Assembly: GCA_037388885.1 (NCBI GenBank) | Contig: JARRJS010000002.1 | Span: 29,918 to 93,917, forward strand | DNA: 64,000 nt | Direction: 5' to 3' | DNA from: JARRJS01 sp037388885 | GTDB taxonomy: Bacteria > Gemmatimonadota > Gemmatimonadetes > Longimicrobiales > RSA9 | Shown here: piece after piece, positions 18,378-25,359 of the stretch | Layout: every line of letters begins with the position of its first letter | Numbering within the stretch: position 1 is the first letter of the stretch | Notes under the pieces: generated by a model | The model's database searches: none | What the model saw: the letters and a program-made list of their open reading frames with translations, nothing else | What the model was told of the DNA's origin: nothing | Made by a program: the position numbers and the translations under genes

Positions 18378-18609
18378 GGTCCGGGGAACTGTCGCATAAC
18401 ACGTTTTGATCGGTGCGCCAATGTAGCGCGGCCGGAATCCGGCCGGCAAACTCTTCGAGCATGCCGTCCGCTTGCTGCCTACCCCGGCGACGCACCCACG
18501 TTTCGACGCGCGGCATGGTGCCACGCGCCGGCTGCCGTTATGTTTCGCCGGTCCCGGCGTCGACGGCCGTCGGCCCGCTCGTGTGGCGAAACCCGAAACC
18601 AGTCTACTC

Positions 18610-18813
18610 ATGCGATTTTTCGACAGCATCCTGCTGCTCGTCAGCGTCGTGTCGTGCATCGGCGTTGCCTACTTCACCGGTCACGCCCTCGCGGCTCACG
18701 AGATCCGCTGGGGGTACTACGCCATGGGTAGCCTGGCCGTGGCCGCCGTGCTGGGGAGCGTGCTTGTGCACCGGCTGCGGGGCACCAGGCGCCAAAGCAC
18801 GGCCGCCCACTGA
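18610..18813 (+). CDS. Small two-helix membrane protein, unknown function
   Basis: A 67-residue open frame starting at ATG 18610 (MRFFDSILLLVSVVSCIG...). Two hydrophobic helices, about 6-28 and 36-55, flank a short polar loop containing AHEIRWGYY. The C terminus is basic (HRLRGTRRQ). No family is recognised. It fills what would otherwise be a 500-base gap between the divergent DUF58 gene and lepA. Its membrane-protein composition is unlikely in random GC-rich sequence. No clear ribosome binding site precedes it, which lowers confidence. Confidence 0.5.
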   Translation: MRFFDSILLLVSVVSCIGVAYFTGHALAAHEIRWGYYAMGSLAVAAVLGSVLVHRLRGTRRQSTAAH

Positions 18814-18821
18814 CGCCGCGT

Positions 18822-18849
18822 TTGCGGTCAGAACGTGCCCGTCTATATT
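18822..18849 (+). promoter_or_regulatory. Candidate sigma-70 promoter for lepA
   Basis: TTGCGG (18822-18827), a 16-base spacer and TATATT (18844-18849) lie 45 bases ahead of the lepA GTG. The AT-rich hexamer stands out in GC-rich surroundings. The same -10 hexamer with a similar -35 occurs ahead of osmC (42637-42665). Prediction from pattern only. Confidence 0.5.
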
Positions 18850-18894
18850 GGCGGTAGCCGTTGTGCCACTTAACGTTTCGGGGTTTTCGGGCAC

Positions 18895-20694
18895 GTGCAG
18901 CTAGACCGGATTCGCAACTTCTGCATCGTCGCGCACATCGACCACGGTAAGTCCACGCTGGCTGACCGCCTGCTAGAGCAGACCGGTACGCTCCAGCAGC
19001 GCCAGATGCGGGAACAGGTGCTGGACGACAACGAGCTGGAGCGGGAGCGCGGCATTACCATCAAGCTCCACGCCATCCGCATGGACTATCGTGCGAAGGA
19101 TGGCAGCATGTACGAGCTCAACCTGATCGACACGCCCGGTCACGTGGACTTCACCTACGAAGTGTCGCGTTCCCTCGCCGCGTGCGAAGGCGCCGTTCTG
19201 GTAGTCGATGCCAGCCAGGGTGTGCAGGCGCAGACGCTGTCCAACCTGTTCCTGGCCCTCGATGCGGGCCTCGAGATCATCCCCGTGCTCAACAAGATCG
19301 ACCTGCCCGGTGCGGAGCCGGAGCGGCGCCGGGAGGAGATCGTGGACCTGCTGGGCTGCGAACCGGAGGACGTGTTACTGGCGTCGGCGAAGGAGGGCAC
19401 GGGCGTCGACGCGTTGCTGGGAGCCATCGTTTCCCGGGTGCCGCCGCCCGGGGGTGACGAGGATGCGCCGCTGCGGGCGCTCATTTTCGACTCGTTCTAT
19501 GACAAATACCAGGGCGCAGTGCCCAGCGTGCGCGTGGTGGATGGACGGCTGCGGAAGGGCATGCACGTCACGTTCGGTGCCAATGACGCCGTGTACGAGG
19601 TGGACGAAGTGGGCACCATGCGCCTCGGTCGCATCCCGCAGGACGAGTTGACACCCGGCGACGTGGGCTACGTCATCGCCGCCATCAAGCGCGTAACCGA
19701 CACGCGTGTGGGCGACACCATCCTGGACGCGGACCGGCGGGCGAAACAGCTGCTGCCCGGCTACAAGGAAGTGAAGCCGATGGTGTTCAGCGGCCTGTAC
19801 CCGACCGACGCCGATGCGTACGAGGAGCTGCGCGACGCCCTGGACCGGCTACGGTTGAATGACGCCAGCCTGCACTACGAGCCGGAAACGTCGACGGCGC
19901 TGGGGTTCGGGTTCCGCTGCGGCTTTCTGGGCCTGCTACACATGGAGATCGTGCAGGAGCGACTCGAACGGGAGTTCGGGTTGGACCTGATCACCACGGT
20001 GCCGAACGTGGAGTACGTCGTGTATCTGACGGACGGCTCCGTGCGCGAGATCGAGAACCCGACCGCCATGCCGGATCCGGGCCACATCGACCGCATCGAG
20101 GAGCCATACGTTCGTGCGCGTATCCTGGTGCCGGCGGACTACATCGGCAACGTCCAGAAGCTCTGCCACGAACGGCGCGGCCAGTACGTGCACATGCACT
20201 ATCTCGACCCGGCTCGCGTCGAGTTCGTCTACGAGCTGCCCCTCGCCGAAATCGTGCTGGATTTCTACGACAAGCTGAAGGGCTCCACGCGCGGCTACGC
20301 GTCGCTGGACTGGGAGTTCCTGGCGTATCGAGAGAACGATCTCGTGCGCCTGGACATGCTGGTGAACGGCGACCCGGTGGACGCGTTCAGCGTCATCATC
20401 CACCGGGACAAGGCCTACCACTACGGCCGCACGATGGCGGCCAAGCTGAAGGAGCTGATCCCGCGGCAGCTGTTCGAGGTGGCGCTCCAGGCCACCATCG
20501 GCAACCGGATCATCGCACGCGAGACCATCCGCCCGTTGCGCAAGGACGTGACGGCCAAATGCTACGGCGGAGACATCACGCGCAAGCGCAAGCTCCTGGA
20601 GAAGCAGCGTGAAGGGAAACGGCGCATGAAGCAGGTGGGGCAGGTGGAGATCCCGCAGGAGGCCTTTCTGGCGGTGCTGCAGGTCGACGAGTGA
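18895..20694 (+). CDS. lepA: Translation elongation factor 4 (LepA)
   Basis: A ribosome-associated GTPase implicated in back-translocation and ribosome assembly. It has 599 residues, the typical length. G1 is AHIDHGKST (13-21), switch I ERERGITIK, G3 DTPGHVDF and G4 NKID. Domain IV and the LepA-specific C terminus are recognisable in RKRKLLEKQREGKRRMK. The GTG at 18895 gives the expected LDRIRNFCIVAHIDHGK start. A promoter-like sequence lies just upstream, and a sugar-kinase run begins 50 bases downstream. Confidence 0.97.
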   Translation: MQLDRIRNFCIVAHIDHGKSTLADRLLEQTGTLQQRQMREQVLDDNELERERGITIKLHAIRMDYRAKDGSMYELNLIDTPGHVDFTYEVSRSLAACEGAVLVVDASQGVQAQTLSNLFLALDAGLEIIPVLNKIDLPGAEPERRREEIVDLLGCEPEDVLLASAKEGTGVDALLGAIVSRVPPPGGDEDAPLRALIFDSFYDKYQGAVPSVRVVDGRLRKGMHVTFGANDAVYEVDEVGTMRLGRIPQDELTPGDVGYVIAAIKRVTDTRVGDTILDADRRAKQLLPGYKEVKPMVFSGLYPTDADAYEELRDALDRLRLNDASLHYEPETSTALGFGFRCGFLGLLHMEIVQERLEREFGLDLITTVPNVEYVVYLTDGSVREIENPTAMPDPGHIDRIEEPYVRARILVPADYIGNVQKLCHERRGQYVHMHYLDPARVEFVYELPLAEIVLDFYDKLKGSTRGYASLDWEFLAYRENDLVRLDMLVNGDPVDAFSVIIHRDKAYHYGRTMAAKLKELIPRQLFEVALQATIGNRIIARETIRPLRKDVTAKCYGGDITRKRKLLEKQREGKRRMKQVGQVEIPQEAFLAVLQVDE

Positions 20695-20744
20695 GGTGGG
20701 CAGACCGCGGAGGCGAACCCGGAACCTGAACGGCGAAGGGCACC

Positions 20745-21746
20745 TTGGTCAGAAAAAAGAAGAAGAAATGGGTAGTGGGTGTGGATCTGGGCGGCACAAA
20801 CGTCTCCGTTGGCGTGCTGCCGATCGATGGCGGCCCGCCGGCGGCGCTGCATGCGGAGAAGACGGAAGCCGCACGGGGCGCGAAGTTCGTCGTGGATCGC
20901 ATCGTGTCCATGGTCAAGGGCGCCATGGACACGGCGATGGAGGAGGAGGGCGGGTCTCGGGATGACTTCGCGGGCGTGGGCATCGGCTCACCCGGTCCGC
21001 TGGACCGGGCCACCGGGACCATAATCAACACGCCGAACCTGGGTTGGCGGAACTTCCCGCTTCGCGACCTGATCTCGAATGCCGTGGGCTTGCCGGCCGT
21101 GCTGGACAACGATGCCAACTGCGCGACCTACGGCGAGTGGTGGCTGGGCGCCGGCCGGGATGTGGATACGCTCATTGGCCTCACGCTGGGCACCGGAATC
21201 GGCGGCGGCATCGTGTTGAACGGCAAGATCTTCCACGGGGCCAGCGACGCCGCGGGCGAGTTCGGCCACATGACCATCGACTCCACCGGCCGGAAGTGCA
21301 ACTGCGGGAACTACGGGTGCCTGGAGGCCTACGCATCCGGGCCCGCCATCGCGCTGCGGGCCGTGGAGGGCATCCAAGCGGGCACGGACACCATGTTGCC
21401 GGAGCTGGTGCACGGGAAGCTGGACGACATCTCGGCGGCCACGGTCTTCGAGGGCGCGGTCCTGGGCGACCCGTACGCGAACGAAGTGATGAAGGAGACG
21501 GCCAAGTTTCTGGGCACGGGCATCGCCAACTTGATCAACCTGTTCAACCCGCAGATGGTGGTGGTGTCGGGGGGCGTGACCCGGGCGGGCGACCACCTGT
21601 TCGGCGCACTGCGGGCCGAGGTGCGGCGGCGGGCGTTCAAGAGCGCGGCGGATGCTTGCCAGATCGTGCCCGCGCAGCTCATGGGCACGGCAGGCGTGGT
21701 GGGCGCCGTGGCCATGTTCAAGATGGAGACATACGGCGCCGTGTAA
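20745..21746 (+). CDS. ROK-family glucokinase
   Basis: A cytosolic sugar kinase, most likely ATP:glucose 6-phosphotransferase. The 333 residues start VVGVDLGGTNVSVGV (ATP phosphate motif). GTGIGGGIVLNGKIFHGA and the ROK zinc-binding signature CNCGNYGCLEAYA (about 184-196) follow, including the EFGH catalytic region. It begins at TTG 20745 with GAAGGG a few bases upstream; the N terminus carries a run of five lysines. The next gene, a PfkB-type kinase, starts directly after its TAA, so the two are probably co-translated. Glucose as substrate is inferred from family resemblance. Confidence 0.88.
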   Translation: MVRKKKKKWVVGVDLGGTNVSVGVLPIDGGPPAALHAEKTEAARGAKFVVDRIVSMVKGAMDTAMEEEGGSRDDFAGVGIGSPGPLDRATGTIINTPNLGWRNFPLRDLISNAVGLPAVLDNDANCATYGEWWLGAGRDVDTLIGLTLGTGIGGGIVLNGKIFHGASDAAGEFGHMTIDSTGRKCNCGNYGCLEAYASGPAIALRAVEGIQAGTDTMLPELVHGKLDDISAATVFEGAVLGDPYANEVMKETAKFLGTGIANLINLFNPQMVVVSGGVTRAGDHLFGALRAEVRRRAFKSAADACQIVPAQLMGTAGVVGAVAMFKMETYGAV

Positions 21747-22736
21747 GTGGCCATGCGTATGGGTGTCCTGGGCACCATGGTGTGGGACCGAATCCACGCG
21801 CGGGATGTGCGCTCCGATCCCATTGAGGAGTGGGGCGGCATTGCGTACGCCCTGGCAGGTATCGCCGCCGCGGCGGACCCGACCTGGACCGTCGTGCCGC
21901 TGATCAAGGTGGGCAGCGACCTGGAGGAGGAAGCGTTCCGGTTCCTGCGCTCCCTGCCCGGGGCCGACCTGGACCACGGCCTGGCCGTCGTGTCCGAGCC
22001 GAACAACCGCGTCGAGCTGCATTATCATGACCGGGCCCGCCGCACCGAGTGCCTGACGGGCGGTGTGCCGGCCTGGCGGTGGGGAGAGCTGGAGCCCCGG
22101 CTCCGTGGGCTGGACGCCCTGTACGTCAATTTCATCTCCGGATTCGAGCTGGACCTGGAAACCGCTGCGCGGCTGCGCATGGCGTACGCCGGCCCCATAT
22201 ACGCGGATCTGCATTCGCTGCTGCTGGGCGTGGGTCCGGACGGGCTGCGGCAGCCTCGGCACCTGGCAGCCTGGCGGGAATGGCTGCGTTGCTTTGACAT
22301 CGTCCAGCTGAACGAGGACGAGCTGGGCTGGCTGGCAGGCGCCTGGGGCGATCCCTGGCGGCTGGTGGCGGAGGCCGTCGGCGACGAGCTGCGTCTGCTC
22401 CTGGTTACGCTCGGCGCCCGGGGCGCGGCGTACGTGGCGTCGCCGGGCTTCCGGCCGCAGCCGTTGAGCTGGCGGGAGTCGGGGTTGACGTCGGGTCGTA
22501 CGTTGGGAACGGCGGGCACCGCCCGGAGCGGCCGCGTGGCGGTGGAGGACGAGGTGGAGGAGGGCGATCCCACCGGCTGTGGGGATGTCTGGGGCGCGAC
22601 GTTGTTCGCAGCCCTGTTGCGCGGCCAGCGCCTGGAGAGCGCCATGATCACCGCCAATCGAGCGGCGTCGCGTAATGTGCGTTACCATGGAGCTACGGGT
22701 CTGCACGACTTCCTGATAGGACGGATCGCACGGTGA
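21747..22736 (+). CDS. PfkB-family carbohydrate/nucleoside kinase
   Basis: A ribokinase-fold small-molecule kinase of 329 residues. The C-terminal signature reads DPTGCGDVWGATLFAALLRG (about 273-292), with the catalytic Asp conserved but Cys in place of the usual Ala of GAGD. VQLNEDELGWLAG is the typical mid-domain NxxE motif. WGGIAYALAG near the N terminus corresponds to the substrate-binding Gly-Gly. The substrate cannot be told from sequence. The start is GTG 21747, immediately after the ROK stop; ATG 21753 is possible. The end overlaps the next gene in a GTGA junction, tying it to the STAS/ATPase pair. Confidence 0.82.
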   Translation: MAMRMGVLGTMVWDRIHARDVRSDPIEEWGGIAYALAGIAAAADPTWTVVPLIKVGSDLEEEAFRFLRSLPGADLDHGLAVVSEPNNRVELHYHDRARRTECLTGGVPAWRWGELEPRLRGLDALYVNFISGFELDLETAARLRMAYAGPIYADLHSLLLGVGPDGLRQPRHLAAWREWLRCFDIVQLNEDELGWLAGAWGDPWRLVAEAVGDELRLLLVTLGARGAAYVASPGFRPQPLSWRESGLTSGRTLGTAGTARSGRVAVEDEVEEGDPTGCGDVWGATLFAALLRGQRLESAMITANRAASRNVRYHGATGLHDFLIGRIAR

Positions 22737-23656
22737 ACATCGTCGAAGTGCCGGCACAACTGGATGATGCCACCTTCGACGCGCTCGTGGAGCGCTTCGA
22801 CGAGGCACGCGGCGCCCGCATGCTGATGGATGCACGCAGGCTGCGTTGGGTCGACCCTTACGGCATGCTGGGCCTGCTGGTGTTGGGCGAGCTGGCCTAC
22901 GGGGACGGGGAACGGCCGCGCCTGGAGCTGCCCGAATCGGCCGACGTGCTGAGCTACCTGACCCGCATGGGCTTCTTCCGCCATGCCGCCACGTTCTTCG
23001 AAACCCCCACGCGAAGGCGCGGCGGCGACGGCGCTTCCGATGTGCTGCTGGAGATCACGCCGGTGCGCTCCCATACGGATGTGCACCGGGTCGTGGATCG
23101 CGTCAACGAGCGCGCCCTCGCCATCCTGACGCGACAGCTGAACTACCCGCTGCGGGAGGCGTTCCAGTTCAGCGTGATGCTGTCGGAAGTGTGCCAGAAC
23201 ATCATCGACCACGCGGAGTCGGGTGGTTGGGTGGCCACGCAAACCTACAACTGGGCGAAGCGGCTCGGCAGGAAAGTGGTGCAGATCTCCGTCATGGATC
23301 TGGGCGTGGGCTTCAAGGGTTCGTTGGCCAGCGAGCACGCCGCGCGCTACGGCAACCGCTGGAGCGACGCATCGGCGCTGGAAGCGGCATTTATCCACGG
23401 GCTTACCCGCTTCCACGATCCCGGCCGCGGCCAGGGACTCCAGCAGATCCGCAAGCAGGTCGGTCGCTGGAGCGGCAAGGTGGCCATCCGCAGCGGCACG
23501 GCACGCATCGCCGACGTGCCCGCGTGGGACGATGCACAGCCGCTGGAGGAGGAGCTGGCTCCGCTGCCCGGCGCCCAGATCTCCATCGTCCTGCCGGCGA
23601 GCCAGGCGGTCGAAGGGCAGACGGCGGAAGGCTCGCACGCCGAGCAGGCGCGATGA
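22733..23656 (+). CDS. STAS-like plus histidine-kinase-type ATPase protein
   Basis: A cytosolic regulator of 307 residues. Residues ~1-85 look like a STAS domain (LMDARRLRWVDPYGMLGLL). The second half is a GHKL-type ATPase: N-box LSEVCQNIIDHAE (about 150-162), G1 box MDLGVGFKG (about 188) and G2 GRGQGLQQI (about 230). No HisKA or phospho-acceptor domain is present, so it resembles anti-sigma/switch kinases rather than a sensor kinase. It is joined to the PfkB gene by a GTGA overlap and to the downstream DUF4325-like gene by an ATGA overlap. Acting as a pair with the latter is a strong inference; the target is unknown. Confidence 0.75.
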   Translation: MNIVEVPAQLDDATFDALVERFDEARGARMLMDARRLRWVDPYGMLGLLVLGELAYGDGERPRLELPESADVLSYLTRMGFFRHAATFFETPTRRRGGDGASDVLLEITPVRSHTDVHRVVDRVNERALAILTRQLNYPLREAFQFSVMLSEVCQNIIDHAESGGWVATQTYNWAKRLGRKVVQISVMDLGVGFKGSLASEHAARYGNRWSDASALEAAFIHGLTRFHDPGRGQGLQQIRKQVGRWSGKVAIRSGTARIADVPAWDDAQPLEEELAPLPGAQISIVLPASQAVEGQTAEGSHAEQAR

Positions 23657-24240
23657 ACGAGATCGGCCCCGTCGTCCCGCTGCGCTTCGACCTGTCAGAC
23701 CTCGTGAAGCGTTCCGTGGCGACGCTTTACTCCCACCTGGTGACCCGTCCTACCGGCCAGGCCCTGCGCGTGGGCATCGAGAGTCAGATCCGCGACCTGG
23801 GCGCACTCTGCCTCACCGTCCTGGATTTCTCCGAGGTCGTCGTCCTGGACTACAGCTGCGCTGAGGAGACGGTGGCCAAGCTGCTTCAGCACTTCCAGCG
23901 CCAGGACCGACCCGCGGATGCATACTTCGTGGCCCGGGGCGTGGACGACCGCCACCAGGATACGTTGGATGCCGTGCTGGAGCGCCAAGGCCTCACCATG
24001 GTCGCCGAGCTCGCCGACGGGCCGCACTTGATTGGCCACGCGACCGCCGTGGAATCCGCCGTCTGGTCGGCTCTCCAGCGCATCACACGCGGCGACGCCA
24101 TCACCGTTGCCGCCCAGGTGGATTACCCCCAATCCGCCGTGGCCACCGCACTCGACGACCTGGCGCATCGTCGCACCATCATGCGCGTCGACATCCCGCG
24201 CACTTACTTCGCACTCACGCCGCTCATCGACGCCGCGTAG
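23653..24240 (+). CDS. DUF4325/STAS-like protein with C-terminal winged-helix-like segment
   Basis: A 195-residue protein translated from an ATGA overlap with the ATPase gene. The core LTVLDFSEVVVLDYSCAEE resembles the DUF4325 STAS-like fold, in which the segment after FSEV would hold a regulatory Ser/Tyr. The last ~60 residues (VAAQVDYPQSAVATALDDL, then RRTIMRVD) have the spacing of a winged helix-turn-helix, so it may bind DNA. DUF4325 proteins are often encoded beside GHKL ATPases, as here. It is the last gene of the run; terminator-like hairpins follow at 24268-24285. Function unknown. Confidence 0.65.
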   Translation: MNEIGPVVPLRFDLSDLVKRSVATLYSHLVTRPTGQALRVGIESQIRDLGALCLTVLDFSEVVVLDYSCAEETVAKLLQHFQRQDRPADAYFVARGVDDRHQDTLDAVLERQGLTMVAELADGPHLIGHATAVESAVWSALQRITRGDAITVAAQVDYPQSAVATALDDLAHRRTIMRVDIPRTYFALTPLIDAA

Positions 24241-24267
24241 GTTGCCCGACACTTCCGCGGCCGCCCC

Positions 24268-24285
24268 GGAAGGGAGGCCCTTTCC
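24268..24285. terminator. Candidate bidirectional terminator hairpin between convergent genes
   Basis: GGAAGGG-AGG-CCCTTTCC folds into a 7-bp stem with one bulged base, between the end of the plus-strand STAS run (24240) and the end of the minus-strand orphan gene (24488). A competing 6-bp stem (CTTCCG 24252-24257 with CGGAAG 24267-24272) shares bases with it. No T-tract follows. The rest of 24286-24487 is G/C-biased, with near-repeats of TCGGGGxGGTG at about 24428 and 24464; I see no gene in it. Confidence 0.35.
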
Positions 24286-24487
24286 ACCCTGGAATGGTTC
24301 ACCAGGGGAGGTCCCGCGCGGCCTGCCGGGACGGCGCTGCGGAAAGCGGTGCTGAAAGGATTTCGCCCACCCCCCTGTCTCCCCATCCCCCTGGTGGTGA
24401 AGTGGTGGGGCGGTAGGGGTCTCCCTGTCGGGGCGGTGGTGCTGTCGGGGAAAGGGCCCTCTATCGGGGTGGTGCTGCTGTGAAGGG

Positions 24488-25195
24488 TTACTGCGGCGGC
24501 AACGTGAGCGATAGCACGCGATTGACGGCCTTCAACGTGGCCAGTGCAGCCGCGGACTCGATATCGGCGTCCACGGGCTGGATGCCAACGAGGGAGAGGG
24601 GGCGTCGGCCGAAAGCGGGAGAGAGGGCGAGGACAGAGACGAGGACGAACGAGCGGTCTACCGCCTGGACCACGGATACCAGGTCCAGGTCCAGGCGCAG
24701 ATTTTCCCAGGCGGCGGCCATGGCGGCCCGCAGCGTGGCCGCCGAGGCGGCGCGGGCGCGGCCGTTGGCCGACTCCAGCTCGTCGCCTTCACCCGCGTGA
24801 GTCTCACCGGCCCACTGGAGCCGGACGTTCACCCGGACCCGGCCGCCGTCGACCACGGACTCGATGCCTCGGAACACGGCCCGGGCGTGTGGGCGCAGGA
24901 CCAGCGCCGTTGTACGCTCGCGGGGCCCCGCGATGGCCGAAACGTCGGACACCTTCCGGTAAACCGGGTCCACCTGGGCGATGCTGATGACGCGCTGGTC
25001 GATGGGCACGCCCAGGCGCTCCTCCAGCAACTCCCGGATATCACGGGCCAGATCACCCGCATCGGGCCCGGCCTGGATCAGCAGGTGGATCTCCCGTGGA
25101 CTCCCGTTGATGTCTTCTCGCACGAACGCGCCCATGACACTGGGCAACTCGAGCAGGGCGGCTTCAGCGGCGGCTTTGGTGCTGGTATGGTTCAT
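24488..25195 (-). CDS. Orphan two-domain protein (paralogue of the protein at 2077-2712)
   Basis: A 235-residue protein with no recognised function. The N-terminal part (LLELPSVMGAFVREDINGS, then IRELLEERLGVPIDQRVISI) and the C-terminal part (GRVRVNVRLQWAGETHAGEG to LATLKAVNRVLSL) match the protein at 2077-2712 position by position. Shared features are GRVxVxVxLxWxGxxHxG and A-x-NRxL. The C-terminal half seems to contain two similar strand-strand-helix units. It is a single gene, convergent with the STAS module and divergent from the nucleotidyltransferase gene. ATG 25195 is the only good start. Confidence 0.75.
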   Translation of the reverse strand: MNHTSTKAAAEAALLELPSVMGAFVREDINGSPREIHLLIQAGPDAGDLARDIRELLEERLGVPIDQRVISIAQVDPVYRKVSDVSAIAGPRERTTALVLRPHARAVFRGIESVVDGGRVRVNVRLQWAGETHAGEGDELESANGRARAASAATLRAAMAAAWENLRLDLDLVSVVQAVDRSFVLVSVLALSPAFGRRPLSLVGIQPVDADIESAAALATLKAVNRVLSLTLPPQ

Positions 25196-25234
25196 TCAGC
25201 ATCCGGACGGAAGGTTGAGCCGGAAAGTCCCGGC

Positions 25235-25264
25235 AGAATGCAGCCTGGAACCGCTGCGCGTCAA
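25235..25264 (-). promoter_or_regulatory. Weak candidate promoter for the orphan gene at 24488-25195
   Basis: On the minus strand TTGACG (25264-25259) is followed after 18 bases by CATTCT (25240-25235). The -35 is a five-of-six match; the -10 is poor. It lies 40 bases before the ATG. Listed as the best match in this divergent gap. Confidence 0.3.
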
Positions 25265-25359
25265 GGGCGGGTCGTATTTTCCGCCGTTGCCGCCGTCAGA
25301 GTGCCGGGGTACGTTGCGGGCGTGATCGCCGGATTTCCCCCGACCTGGCGAGGTCGCAG

